This document shows positions 21,811-32,835 of a stretch of DNA of 64,000 bases, piece after piece (position 1 is the stretch's first letter; each line of letters starts with the position of its first letter). Origin of the DNA: Plantago major (taxonomy: Eukaryota; Streptophyta; Magnoliopsida; Lamiales; Plantaginaceae); NCBI GenBank assembly GCA_026545765.1, contig JAIFAC010000187.1, positions 52,501-116,500 of the forward strand, given 5' to 3'. Below the pieces are notes generated by a model that made no database searches, had not been told where the DNA came from, and worked only from the letters and a program-made list of their open reading frames with translations. The position numbers and the translations under genes were made by a program.

Positions 21811-22719
21811 CAGACTGAAATACGGGCAGTAGCCCTTCTTCTTCCCCATTTCTTCTTTGTTCCTCTTTTCTTCTTCTCCCTTCTCCATTTTCGCCATTTG
21901 TGAAGTCCGACCAAAACTCCACCATTCCGGCCAATCTTGGAGTCTTTTCGAAGCTCGTTCAACAAGGAAATCAGGTGGCCCTTCAATTTCATCCTTCTTC
22001 GGCTATTTTTCCCGTAATTAAAGGTAGTAGTCTAAAACCCTTACTTTTCTAAATTTGGGATTTTTGCTAATTTCGATCAATTGTATGTTTTTAAACTCAT
22101 CTACTAGCTAATATAGCTTATATTAAGTAGTGGGTTAAGCTTGAGGTTGTGCAATTGATTGATTTATTGTGAAATTGATTTGTTAGTATGATGTTTGTAA
22201 GTACGTACGGTATTTAGTTTGATGTTTTCGTATATGTATTAGGATTAGTGGTTGTAGTATATTGATGTTTGTAGGATTTGGTTGAGTATTTGGAGACCAT
22301 TTAGATTTAGTGATTTTGGTGGTTGTAGTATAATTGGCTCGTATAATTCGTAAAATGCATGTAATTTATAATTTATAATTTGTATAAAAAATTGGTAATT
22401 GTAATGGGAATATAATACATAAATTGGTAATTCGTATAAAAATTGGTAATTCGTATCATTCGATGGGAATATAAATTGGTAATTCGTAATTTATAATTTA
22501 TAATTCGTATAATTGAAATGCTATTAATTTATAATTTGGTAATTGTAATGGGAATATAAAAAAAATTGCATTAAAAAAACTTTAAATGTAAAATGCATAT
22601 AAATCATGAAATTTGGAACGTATTATAATTAACAATGCAATTATAGCCATGAATTAGAATTGAGTTGAAATTCAATACGATCTAATAAATTCAGACGTGA
22701 CAGGTTATATAATCATCCA
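21811..22719 (+). other. CACTA 5' untranslated region with AT-rich repeats
   Basis: Non-coding. The stretch 22330-22570 is a degenerate array built from AATTGGTAATT, CGTATAA and TGGGAATATAA. The pyrimidine-rich stretch at 21830-21900 may be transcribed leader. No gene seen. Confidence 0.5.
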
Positions 22720-22968
22720 ATGAATCCCGATCGTTCATGGATGTACTGTCGTACTGTTTTTTTGTGGAAGGGGTTGAAGCCTTCATGCGATGACACATCC
22801 GGCTTGTGTAAAGGGGGGTTGATAAAGTGCCTTTGCAAATTGAAAAAAAAATGCAGAAACAAGCAATATTTGACTCCTACAGTGGTAGTGGAGCACTTGA
22901 AACGTAATGGATTCCTGCCTGAGTATGAGGTATGGAATCATATGGTGAGGAAGCAACACCGTCCATGA
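22720..22968 (+). pseudogene. CACTA transposase: transposase-associated domain
   Basis: The frame reads DRSWMYCRT near the start, then a Cys-rich KCRNKQYLTPTVVVEHLKRNGF and YEVW. This is the N-terminal transposase-associated domain of plant TNP2 proteins. The expected run of residues after the first motif is shorter than usual and the frame ends at 22966; similarity continues in another frame from about 22932, which indicates a frameshift. Start: the ATG two codons before the DRSWMY motif. Confidence 0.8.
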
Positions 22969-23330
22969 CATATGAGCAATTTAGGCAGCGTGGAAGGAAG
23001 AGAAAAAATGAGCAACTTGGTGGGGGGGGGGGGGGCGGTCAAAGTACATCTAAATCTCATGCTTTTCATGACCAGGTCGAAGAAATGGTGTTTAATGCTG
23101 CCGGGGCAGAGTTTGTGGACACTAGTACCACTGGAACCGAGGGTGATGTGGAGGAGCCACCGAATCCCGAGGATCAGGCATTCTTTGACTTGTTGGAATT
23201 AGCGAAGAAGCCGATTTATCCGGGGTGTGAGAAAATGACCGAGTTGTCTTTGTTGTCTCGGCTAATGAGTTGTATGGCCGAGGGTGGCCAATCTGAAAGT
23301 GAGCTTCAATAACTACGTATAACTGTTGTC
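22932..23330 (+). pseudogene. CACTA transposase: linker segment
   Basis: Contains a Gly run encoded by a poly-G tract (about 23021-23036), HDQVEEMVFNAAG, and FFDLLELAKKPIYPGCEKMTELSLLSRLM, which resembles the 'FYDLLEDAEQPLYPGC' region of TNP2. It ends at a stop near 23312, short of the conserved region that follows. Confidence 0.75.
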
Positions 23331-23389
23331 GGATTGTGTCCCTGAACCAAACCTAGTACCCACCAAGTTTTACCAAGCGAAGAAAAAAG

Positions 23390-24307
23390 ATGCGGGGGTT
23401 GGAGTTGCCTATGGTAACCATAGACTATTGTCCGGATATGTGCATGATCTATTGGGGGGAGGATGTAGATCTACTGAAGTGCAAGTTCTGTGGTAAGGAT
23501 CGCTACAAGCGTTACAAGGAGGGGGCTTCAAAGAAACGTCAGAAGAAAAATCTCCCACATAAGAAAATGTGGTACTTCCCTCTAGCACCTCGTTTGAAGA
23601 GGTTGTATGCTTCAAGTGCTTGTGTCGATTAAATGCGGTGTCACAAGGAGCGAGTAATCCCGGAAGATGCAGAGGGTAGAATGGAGCATCCATCAGACAT
23701 ACCGGCATGGAAAGAGTTTAACAAGACATATCCGGAGTTTGCAGCCGAGTCTAGAAATGTACGATTGGGGCCCTGTACGGATGGTTTTAACCCGTTTGGA
23801 AGTAAACGGGCGTACTCTTGTTGGCCAGTGATGCTCACACCATACAACCTGCCCCCCGGTGAGTGCATGAAGGAACCATTCATGTTCTTGACTGTGTTGG
23901 TGCTTGGGCCAAAAGATCCAGGAATGACGTTGGATGTCTTCTTGCAACCCCTAATCAAGGAGCTGATTGAGCTGTGGGAGAATGGTATCCCTTCATATGA
24001 TGTGTCGACCAAGAAGAACTTTACCTTGATAGCAGCACTACTATGGACCGTGAGTGACTTTCCTGCGTACTCCATGCTATCTGTAAGGAAAACCGCCGGG
24101 AAACATGAATGTCCACATTGTTTGAAGGACACTGATGCATTTAGACTAAAAGATAGCGGGAAGGAATCTTGGTTTGATTGTCATCCTAGGTTTCTACCAA
24201 GTAATCATCCGTTCAGGAAGAACAGGGATCAATTCTTGAAAAAACAAAGTAGAAAAGAAAGGAGCCCCGAGACGACTTACTGGTGCACAAATTCTTGCGG
24301 AGATTGA
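23390..24307 (+). pseudogene. CACTA transposase: TNP2 catalytic-domain region
   Basis: Two consecutive segments in the same frame (23390-23632 and 23633-24307), separated only by a TAA. They carry DYCPDMCMIYWGEDVDLLKC, KFCGKDRYK, PLAPRLKRLYASS, DGFNPFGSKRAYSCWPVMLT, PPGECMKEPFMFLTVLVLGP and LQPLIKELIELWENGIPSYD. Those are hallmarks of the TNP2/Transposase_21 domain. A further frameshift lies near 24300. In active elements this protein cuts the transposon ends; the stop makes this copy a pseudogene. Confidence 0.88.
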
Positions 24308-24543
24308 TAGACTGGGTCTTATGAAAGTGACTGAACTTGGGTGGGAGAAGCATAACAAGAAAATTAGCAACAAATGTTGATGGAAGAAGAGAAGCATCTT
24401 CTCGGACTTACCTTATTCGAGCAGTCTTCTTATACGTCACAACCTAGATTTCATGCACATTGAGAAGAACGTGTTAGAAGCGCTTCAACACAATTTGCAA
24501 CATTCCCGAAAAAACAAAGGATAGTGTCGAATTTAGAGCCGAG

Positions 24544-25460
24544 TTGGATACATGGTGTAAAAGGCCGGAGTTGACAAAGAGGAATGATGAAGGTAAGTGG
24601 CCCAAGGCATACTACACAAGTGACAATGAATCTAGGTCAATACTATTTGATTGGGTGAAGGCATTGAAGTTCCCCGACAATTATGCCTCGAAATTGGAGC
24701 GGTGTGTGGATTTGAAGAAGACAAAGATGTTTGGGATGAAGAGCCACGACTTTCATGTGTTCATGGAGAGGCTTATCCCGGTTGCATTTCGAGAACTGCT
24801 ACCTGAACCTGTCTGGATCGCTAACACCAAGCTGACCTTATTTTTCAAAAATTTATGCACAAGGGTGGTTCACGATCAAGTGTTAGCAAATCTTGAAAGC
24901 AACATACCATTGATTCTATGCAAGCTTGAGCGTATCTTTCCACCGAGCTTCTTTGATTTTATGGAGCACTTGCCGGTTCACCTTCCACATGAAGTGAGAC
25001 TTGCTGGACCGGTTCAGTATCGATGGATGTATACATTCGAGAGGTGTGAAATAATTGCAATCATGTACTTAAAATGTCTAAATTTTCCCTAGTTACACTG
25101 TCTTACCTGAATATGTATGACAGGTACTTGGGGAAATTGAAGAAATATGTCAAGAACAAAGGTTGACCTGAAGGATCGATTGCCAATGCGTACGTTCGAG
25201 AGGAAACTGCAACCTTCTACTCTCCTATTACTTTGAGAACCACGTCCTGACAAAGGCATCTAGGCCATCTCGAAACGCAGACACATTCGAAATTCAAGAG
25301 GATGATGATGTTTCCCTATCTGTTTTTAGGGTCTCAGGGAGACCTATGGGACAGAGTAAGAATGAATATCTGACGGATAAGGAGCTGAAGGCAGCTCAAT
25401 ATTATGTCCTCACGAATTGTGCTGAGGTTGACAAGTATATGGTGATATTTGCTGGGTGAG
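24544..25460 (+). pseudogene. CACTA transposase: DUF4218-type region with two introns
   Basis: The open part 24544-25043 includes VKALKFPDNYASKLERCVDLKK, GMKSHDFHVFMERLIPVAF, LCKLERIFPPSFFDFMEHLP and AGPVQYRWMYTFER. Joining across 25044-25123, which starts GT and ends CAG, continues as YLGKLKKYVKNKG in the expected conserved order, so this is an intron of 80 bp. A TGA interrupts soon after. A second intron with GTGAGT donor starts near 25456 and ends with CCACAG near 25551. Confidence 0.8.
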
Positions 25461-25551
25461 TACCTTTCTTATTAAAAGAAGCTAAAATTGAACTTTTAAC
25501 TAAAATCCTCCTAGATAGTATGTAGATTTATAATCATGTCAATGTCCACAG

Positions 25552-26325
25552 CGTTTTCAAAGAGTGTTGTCAGGAGAAGAATCCTTAGCTGGCAGCGGAT
25601 ACGCTTGAAGAACTCCATGACTCAAAGATGGAATCAGAATTTCCAGATTGGTTCAAAGAGTATGTCCGAGATCCTGTCAACAACGTCACATGCCATTACT
25701 TGAGTACTCTAGCAGAGGGACCATTCAAAAAGGTCTACACATTCCCATCTTACATAGTCAATGTCCTTAGGTTCCACACGATTGACTCTAACACGGCCAT
25801 GGCTACAAGCAATTCTGAGGTGTGTGTCAGGGGGCAAGATTTAGGACCAGCTGATTTTTATGATTTCCACGGGAAGCTGAAACGAATAGTGCGCCTTGAA
25901 TATCCCGGTTTTCCCTTGAAAAGAACCTTTATGTTTGATGTTGACTGCTATGATCCTAATCTACTTGGTACGAAGAAGAATGAGCAGTATGAAATAGTTT
26001 ACATAAACCATAGGAAGAGGTACAAAACTAAGTACGAACCATTTATCTTGGCGACTCAAGCACGGCAAGTGGTGTTTCTTGAATATCAGCGAGAAAGCAA
26101 CAAAGGCGGTGGTTAGCTGCGATACCTATAGGTGCTCGCTCCAAAGTGGAGTACATTGAGAAAGACGACTCAATTACCAACTCGTACCAAGAAGTAGTGG
26201 TCGATGAACAAGTAAAAACTCACGTACAGGCTCGTGATGAGTTGATAGATCTGCACGAGGACCAGTATGTAGACTTAGACGAGGACGTACAGGGTATGAG
26301 AAGGGTAGATTATGTATATAACTAG
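25552..26325 (+). pseudogene. CACTA transposase: DUF4216-type C-terminal region
   Basis: The open frame 25628-26116 has FPDWFKEYV, LAEGP, YIVNVLRFHT, SEVCVRGQDLG, RIVRLEYPGFPLKRTFMFDVDCYDP and NHRKRYKTKYEPFILATQA. This is the DUF4216 domain near the C-terminus of plant CACTA transposases. After the stop at 26114 a second frame continues with an acidic tail (EDQYVDLDEDVQG) to a stop near 26325, so a frameshift separates them. Confidence 0.8.
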
Positions 26326-26529
26326 TTAGTTGTTGATAATACCAAGTATTTGTGATTTACATGCTTTTCAAAATGTATGTAGTTGCATAATAACACATTT
26401 TTCCTGTATTTGTTGCATGTTTTTGCAGATGTAAGTATTATGCATTCATTTATATATATATAAAACATAACTCAATGGAAAAGGAAGAACCACGAAGAAC
26501 TCGATTAAAGCTTCATACTCTTCCTCTCT

Positions 26530-26943
26530 TCCTATGATGAAGGTTGTTTTAAGAAAGTCTCGTAGGTATAGCCCTAAAAAAGTTAAATGAAGATCGAGTA
26601 TATAAGATTGACTCGTTGGCACTTGTGTAGGTGGATTGGGCTCGTTGGATTGTAGTTTTCACTTGGATGATTGGTATTTTGGTGGTGCAGCAGAAGTATT
26701 TATTGCTTGCCCTTTGATTCTCGGTTGTTGTCTGTGGTGCTAATAAAGTGTGGATTAGAAGAACTCTGGATGGACTAGCTTTTGCTCCTTTGTCTTTTGT
26801 GCTAGTTTGGACTTTCATTTGAGTATTTTCTTGGAGTTGTACTCGGGTTCCTATAAACCCCCGTGATTGTATGATTTTTATTTTGAATAATAGGAGCTTG
26901 ACTCCACCCTTTAACCAAAAAAAATAATAATAATAATAATAAC
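26530..26943 (+). repeat. Possible 5'-truncated LINE/SINE 3' end inside the CACTA element
   Basis: A non-coding block ending in TTTTATTTTGAATAATAGGAG and then an A-rich run passing into (AAT)n at 26920-26942, the usual tail of a plant non-LTR retroposon. I could not define target duplications. The remaining DNA to 27020 is AT-rich with no gene. Confidence 0.4.
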
Positions 26944-27021
26944 TTAAGATAATTTATGTCACATCATTGTTGTACTATACTAATTAATATTTTTTTCTTG
27001 TATCTTATACATTAATAACAG

Positions 27022-30000
27022 GTTATGGCCTTCAGATGCAGCAGCTAAACTCGGTGACATCTTTCGGGGCAAGAGGGAGCCCCCGAGGGAGGGGGGCGAG
27101 AAGTGGTCGTGCATCTCGGACCGGATGAGAGGCGAGTACTTTGATGAGTTGCGGGTAAGTTTAAATCTAACATTCCTTTATTTGCTGCTATAATCGTTGT
27201 TTTAATATGAGTGGTATGTTAGCCACTGTATGTAAGTGGTATGTTGATGAGACGATAATTTAGAGTCTCATCTTGTCTTTTTTACCGTCTTTTGCCTAGT
27301 CTTTGTTTACATTTTATAGAGTTTTTTTACATTTATATGCTTTGGTATTTTGTAGTGTTTCTTGTGCTTTTTTATGTTTTTTCGTGTTTTTAGGTGAAAA
27401 ACGGAGTGAAAACTATGGTTCTAGAGAATTGAAATTGGAGTAATTCGGCGAAAACGGAAGTGGAGTCGGAGTTCAGACGAAGAATTGACAGCCGTTTTAG
27501 CGAGACTTGCAAAAGTGAAATTTTACGGAGAAGTCTATCCATTTTAGCCATAACTCTCTCATACGATGCTCGATTGACCTGATCTTGGTGGCCACGAAAC
27601 GATAATTCAAAGCGCTACAATTTTCGTTTTGGAAGCATATAAGAATTCTGTCTGCAGGAAACGTTACGAAGGTTTTAAGCTTGCCGCGGCGAAAGGGTAT
27701 TCTCGCCGGTAGATTTATGAACAAAAAGGGGCCTGAGCGGTGTTTTTGCCATGGCGAGAATATTTCTGGCATGCAAGACACGATTCAATGAGTTTTCCTT
27801 TTTATGCTAGAATTAGGCCATTTTTTGCCAAAACTTCATATATATTCGAATTTTGACCTAGAAAAAGCTCCTAGACTTAGATTTTGACATTGATTGATAT
27901 TGGAGCTTGGTTTTCCTCTTGTACGAACCATTGACATCGAATTCTTGGTAAGTTGATAATTCTCTATTGCTTCCATACAATTGTGCTTGATTCATGTATC
28001 CAATTGTATGCCCTTGCATGCGAATATCCTTATGTTTATGCTTTGCGTATTCAGGAATATGAATTCTTTCATCTTTCCTTCAATCATGAGTAGTTAAATC
28101 TCTCCTGAATGCGGTAGCTATGTGATGTTTATGCAGATTCGAATCTAGGGTTTATATTCATTCATATAGGTTTGTCTAGTTTGAGATTTTCATAAAACCT
28201 TCAATCCAATACGCTTGTTTGAAATCTTCTAAATTGTTTTGGTTAAGAGTCGTGGGTCTGACAAACCTGACGATTTCTCTAGTTTAAAATCTTCGAAAAA
28301 CAGCTTGGTTAAATTGGATTGATAGCTTTTCTGTACACCGACCGTGTGACAAATATGAACGATACCTTGGATTTGAATTAGCATAACTGGATCATCACTA
28401 CCATGTTCACTTTCTATCAATGGACAAAATAGTTTATTTGCTTTCCGTTAAATTTGTGTTTTAGAAGTATAATTATTCAAAACCTTCTTGTTACATCATA
28501 AACAAACGTTCTGCTCTATTTCGTTGTGGTAGCTTAATTAATTCCTTAGCGAACGACTCTGTGGTTTAGCTTTGTCTGTCTATAACAACTGCTTACTACT
28601 TGGTTTTCTAATTAATAATTTGAGCATATCATATGTTAGCCGCTGAACTTGGGTGATATGTTAGTCACCATTGTATTAGTAAATTTTAGGACAATATATT
28701 TTTTTTTTTAATAAAATAGCTCCCTAGACACTGACCCAAAATTGCAAGTGATATGTAGCCACCACATCGTCTAGTATGTCTGCGTATAAAATACAGCCGA
28801 GAGTGAATGGTAAACTACATCCAAAAGGAGGAGATATCCATTAGCTTGAGAGTGACTCAACTACTAACAGATGATGTTCCTTATGGACTTACTCCTAAGG
28901 GACAGTGGGGAGGGGCTTTTTGCATTAATGGGGGCTTAAAGGAGCCTTTACAAAAGGAGGCCTTCGAGGGCAAGATACATCTCAAAAGAGTAGCATGTAA
29001 CCATAGATTAGGCAAAAAGAATGCCAAAGAAGTACCACCTACGCAAAGAAAATGAAAACCTACAAAAGATAACCTATACCTACTATCAAAAGGTGTACCT
29101 AGTACAAATAGAACAGGTAATAAGAAACTTACCAAGCAACCTATTTTACTAGTACAAATAATCAGTAAGTTTGCAAAACACTTCAAAATTACAAATAATA
29201 GCAACCTAAGCCCAAAATAGATAGCAATTCTTAGACTCCAATACAAAGTTACTAGAGTTCTTCCTACTGCAGCTGTCCATACTTGCAAGTGATGTAATCT
29301 GCCTTCCATATGCCTAAATGTTTGCAATCTTCCTACGATGTTCCCAAAAGATGTCTAAAATGTTAAGTGATCTGAGTAAAACAGTTGACTATTGGCTCCT
29401 AAAAACCACCTGATAGTCTTCCTTCCTTCACAAAAGATTAACCTGTACAAAGTACCAACTAAACAAAACAGGAAGAGATCCTTAATACCAAGTAAAGGTG
29501 CAAGATGTTGATCCAAGAGAACACAGTAAAAGAACCTGTAATCTACTCTACAACACCTATAACCTACCAAAATAATCACAGAAACCACAAATCCAGAAAT
29601 CTTCTTTTGTTTTTCCTTTTTTTCATCCATACTTTTTTCCACATTGATTCTATTTTTTCTTTCTTTTTTCCTTTTTTCCTTTCCTTTTTTCTTTTTTCCT
29701 TTTTTTTCCATTCAATAATTGTTCAACTCCTACAGCCTTCCTTATATCTCCAACCATAGAAACACTGTAAACCAAAATGATCCACCCTAAATATGATGAA
29801 CAGAAAACAAATGTTCCAAAGATATTATCAATACTTAGTACTAAAAGAACATCATTGTAATGATAATGAAATCCATAGATAAGTATCACAGTTTCTGAAG
29901 AAAGTAAAATCAGAGTTGTTTCATCATTTCTCAGGTGTTTATGTGACCAGAGAGATACATATGGGTTACACATTGAGGAGCAGTACACTATATGTGAGTG

Positions 30001-30857
30001 GTATGTTAGCCGCTAAACTTGGGTGATATGTTAGTCACCATTGAATATGTTATGTTGTGTTATCTTATTAAATTGATGTCTCGGTTTACGTTATGTAATT
30101 TGGATGTTGTCTGGAATTGGGAATGTAGAAAAAGTACTTCATTCCCAACATGTTGCTCCACCTGATATGGCCTTGTTTCGAGGCACTAGGGTCAGCCCGA
30201 TACAAGGATATGGTTTGCACTATGAAAAAGATGTGGCGACAAAACAAAAGGCCTGCATGGTGTGATGAGGAGGAGTGGGGGCATTGGGAGGCCTACTGGA
30301 CTCGTCCTAATATCCAGCAGATTACGGACCAGAACAGAGAGAACCGGCTGACTGAGCCGTCTGAGGGTAAAGGGGTGGCCATTCACCACTATGGGTCGCA
30401 TGCTGTTCTTACGCATCACGTGAAATCGGTAAGTGTACATCTAATTTGTCAATTTATTCGTACATGTATATTGTGTTTAATTTCTACATCTTTAATGAGT
30501 TCCTAGCTAAATGTTTGCATATATATCTTCTTCAGGTGTCTTTAGGGGAGAAGAATACCGCCTTCGACTACTCTAAAAGAGCCAAGCTGAAGAACGGCAT
30601 ATGGGTTGACAGAAAGTCCGAGGCTATTTCGGTACGTTAATTTTGGTTAAAGTTCATATTTGTGTAGTACACAAGTTATTTTGAAAAAAACTGTAACTCA
30701 TGATATCTGCATTTTACGGTTTTAGGCTGAGGTGGAGGCTCAGATCGAGAGGCAGCAGGCCGAAGCGGGTGAGTCGCTGACAATTGAACAACCCAATGGA
30801 CAGCAAAGGCCGAGTATATGGAGTGGGGAGTCTCGGCCCTTTCTTGGCTACTCCTAG
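27022..30857 (+). CDS. Second CACTA gene, Transposase_24 type (spliced)
   Basis: Four exons, all joined in phase 0 and bounded by GT-AG: 27022-27154, 30129-30428, 30536-30631 and 30726-30857. The joined reading passes from DRMRGEYFDELR into KKYFIPNML, then MKKMWRQNKRPAWCDEEEWGHWEAYW, NIQQITDQNRENRL and HHYGSHAVLTHH, then SLGEKNTAFDYSKRAKLKNGIWVDRKSEAIS, then a Glu/Gln-rich helix. This is the Transposase_24 (Ptta/En/Spm) family, thought to be the DNA-binding partner of TNP2. Earlier exons are not recognised. A TAG at 30855 ends exon 4, but similarity seems to continue in decayed form to about 31015, so the C-terminus is probably truncated. Intron 1 (2974 bp) has been invaded. Confidence 0.78.
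27245..28631 (+). mobile_element. Solo LTR with TATGT target duplication
   Basis: Starts TGATGAGACG and ends GAGCATATCA. It is flanked by TATGT on both sides (27240-27244 and 28632-28636). It belongs to the same superfamily as the LTRs of elements 1-3: it has a terminal 7-bp hairpin, GC-rich palindromic sites at 27670-27770, and TATATATT at about 27836. A solo LTR arises by recombination between the two LTRs of a full element. It sits inside intron 1 of the second CACTA gene, so it is younger than the CACTA element. Confidence 0.92.
28632..28678 (+). repeat. Intron repeat, copy 1
   Basis: TATGTTAGCCGCTGAAC and GATATGTTAGTCACCATTG. It matches 29999-30045 with one mismatch over more than 40 bp. 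Shorter relatives (GTGGTATGTTAGCCACTG) precede the solo LTR at about 27210-27240. Confidence 0.8.
28679..29998. other. Unassigned 1.3 kb block in the CACTA intron
   Basis: Flanked by two copies of the intron repeat. No known domain is recognised on either strand. The open frame 28807-29055 (82 codons, with a Gly/Lys-rich middle) has no relative that I know. The section 29590-29715 is a long pyrimidine-rich run, and the lysine-rich frame opposite it is low-complexity. It may be captured host or retroposon DNA. Confidence 0.35.
29999..30045 (+). repeat. Intron repeat, copy 2
   Basis: Second copy of the 28632-28678 repeat, just upstream of the acceptor of exon 2. Confidence 0.8.
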
Positions 30858-31015
30858 TTACTCAGCATCCCAGCAATCTAGACATCAGGTTTTCACACAG
30901 GAGTAGGTCTCGGAGTTGGTGCGATCCGAGTTTGAACATGTTGCCTGCTAACGGCGGATATGGGCGAAGCGAGATAGAGCACTACGAGAGGAAAGCAGCG
31001 TCTTGAGAACAGATC

Positions 31016-31264
31016 TGCTTTCATGTCCACGTTGACGGCGACCACCCCGTCCGGTAGTTAGATTTGGACTTGTATTTTTCTGACTTCTTACTTTAGACTA
31101 TGTACGGATATTTCACTTCATTACGGATGGTTTGTTGACTTTTGTAGAATGATTTCTGTTTAATTAAAACAATTTCATTATTCTAGATTTACTATCGGAC
31201 ATTATATTTGTGAAACAAGTGAAATATGAAAATAAGCAAACAAAATATTTTTTAAAAAAATCAA
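31016..31264 (+). other. 3' region of the second CACTA gene
   Basis: AT-rich, non-coding sequence between the decayed exon 4 continuation and the right subterminal array. Likely the 3' UTR. Confidence 0.4.
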
Positions 31265-31660
31265 ATCTGCTCAATTTAGCGACGGATAGTTTATCCGTCG
31301 CTGAATTAGTGACGGAATTAGTGACGGAAAAACAAATCCGTCACAATTTAGCGCCAGATAAAATATCCGTCGCTAAAAATCCAGTAAATTTATAATTTAA
31401 AAAAATAAAAAAAAAAACCTTATCTGCCGCTAAATAGCAATGGATTGTTTATTCTTTGCTAAGTATCGCATTTTTTGTTTTTTTAATGAAAAATCAGCTT
31501 TTTAGCGACGGATAAAAAGTCAATGGTTTATCCGTCGTGATTTAGCGACGGATAAACTATCCGTCGTTAAGCTTCCCGTGGACCGACTTTGTTATTAGCG
31601 ACGGATCGACCTTTGTTTTATCCGTCGCTAAAACAACATATTTTGTAATACGTTGTAGCA
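31265..31660 (+). repeat. CACTA right subterminal repeats and terminus
   Basis: Repeated TTAGCGACGGATA and TATCCGTCGCTAAA motifs in both orientations, the mirror of the left end. It ends ATATTTTGTAATACGTTGTAG, partly complementary to the left terminus; the last bases of the CACTA inverted repeat are changed. Confidence 0.8.
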
Positions 31661-31665
31661 GCGTT

Positions 31666-31870
31666 GAGGTAATCAATTGGTGCATTTATGTCCCTTGAAT
31701 GCATGTGACAAATTGCAATCTCTTTTTAGCTTTATTTCAGTGCTAGGTATATAGTAGTTGTGCATTGTTTATCTATAATGAGGTAAAAGTCACATAATTA
31801 TATGTATATGAGTAGCGCAGTGTTTATCTTTAATTAAGTAAGAATCGCATAAGTATCGCCTTCGTTGAGA
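31666..31870 (+). repeat. LTR fragment related to 35115-35300
   Basis: About 200 bp in direct repeat with the tail of the LTR fragment at 34495-35300 (shared GAGGTAAT, TTGGTGCATTTATGTCCC and TTGTGCATTGTTTATC). It begins within a few bases of the CACTA right end. Confidence 0.7.
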
Positions 31871-32081
31871 TTAATTGAATCAATTGCTTGTAGAATTTCG
31901 TTTGATAAGGTTTACATTATTTGGGTAGTTTGAAGTTGAATCACATTTCACAAACACGTTTGAACAATTTAACATAAAGCAACCATAATTTAACCAATTC
32001 GAACTGAAAATGATGTAGTCATTGAGCAACATACTTATTCTTAAACCATAGGTTGAATAAAACATCTGAAACCACCCAGGA

Positions 32082-32433
32082 TTATTTACATTGTGTAACG
32101 TAGAAGCAACGACGTCAGAATCCTCGACAGTCACCCTAGGAGAACCCCTCGCTTCTGCAAACATTGGCACAGTTGGTGTCGCTGAAGCAAAGTCCTCTAA
32201 AACGTTGGCTCAGCGACTCGCAATTCCTCACCGCTCCAACCATTAGTTCTATATGTCACCATATAGGTAATAATAATTAATTAAGTGTTGAGTACGATTA
32301 GAATCGAGGTTATAAATAATATTTAACCATCTTATATTAAAGGGACGATAATTAATTAAATGTGACATGAAAGCTCACCAGTGATAACCAAGACAAGCAA
32401 GAGAGCAAACAAAACAGACGAGAAGCGATCCAT
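32082..32433 (-). pseudogene. Plant defensin (gamma-thionin) pseudogene
   Basis: Two exons on the minus strand. Exon 1 (32379-32433) starts with ATG and encodes a hydrophobic signal peptide start (MDRFSSVLFALLLVLVIT). Intron 32249-32378 starts GTGAGC and ends TATAG. Exon 2 (32082-32248) encodes the end of the signal and a mature domain with the plant defensin spacing up to Cys-6: [14 protein letters not shown], then a TNC-ANVC pair, GDC and RRC. Two in-frame stops (TAG before GDC, TGA before RRC) break it, and the seventh Cys position is Tyr. All coding length otherwise fits a 73-74 residue precursor, usual for the family. Plant defensins are secreted antimicrobial peptides. The CGA-to-TGA and TGC-to-TAC type changes fit methylation-driven decay. 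It is the only host-like gene in the window. Confidence 0.87.
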
Positions 32434-32494
32434 AATTTTTAGCACCTTTATTAGCTGAGTTTTTGTTGTGATAAGAATGATATGGAATGGGGGT

Positions 32495-32503
32495 ATTTAT
32501 AAG
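32495..32503 (-). promoter_or_regulatory. TATA box of the defensin pseudogene
   Basis: TTATAAATA on the minus strand about 65 bp upstream of the ATG, the expected distance for a short 5' leader. Confidence 0.6.
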
Positions 32504-32835
32504 GCCTAAGAGCTTATTTAAAAGAATGAAAATTACACTGAAAAAGAATTAATTTAAGGCTCTGCTTGGTTTGAGGGATTTTAAGGAAAGGAAAGGAAAA
32601 TTTGAGGAAAAAATGTTTTACCCGTCTTTGTTTTAACAAAAATTTAGGTAAAATAAGTAAGAAGGTTCAAGAAAAATTGAAAAATGTGGAAACTTGAGAA
32701 TAAACAAAAAAACTACCAAATCAGATCTTCCTATATTTGTCTAGCTTTTCTCTCACTCGAACACACACGTATATACTTCAACAATAAATCAAATCCAAGA
32801 TTATCACTCAAAAAGCTCTGGAATGTTATAAAAAA

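Larger units (their letters stand above)
21462..31660 (+). mobile_element. En/Spm (CACTA) DNA transposon
   Basis: The left end begins CACTACAAGAA, the canonical CACTA terminus. It is followed by subterminal arrays of a motif around TAGCGACGGATA in both orientations (21480-21800), mirrored at the right side (31265-31640). Between them are a TNP2-type transposase and a Transposase_24-type gene, both on the plus strand. The right end reads TTGTAGCA near 31653-31660, not the expected TTGTAGTG, and no 3-bp duplication of the left flank (GGA) is found, so the right border is altered or slightly uncertain. Confidence 0.88.

Noticed and set aside
29355-29711. Lysine-rich minus-strand frame
   Set aside because: It is the complement of a pyrimidine run and is low-complexity.
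31880-32170. 96-codon minus-strand frame
   Set aside because: It overlaps defensin exon 2 in the wrong frame and does not have the Cys pattern.
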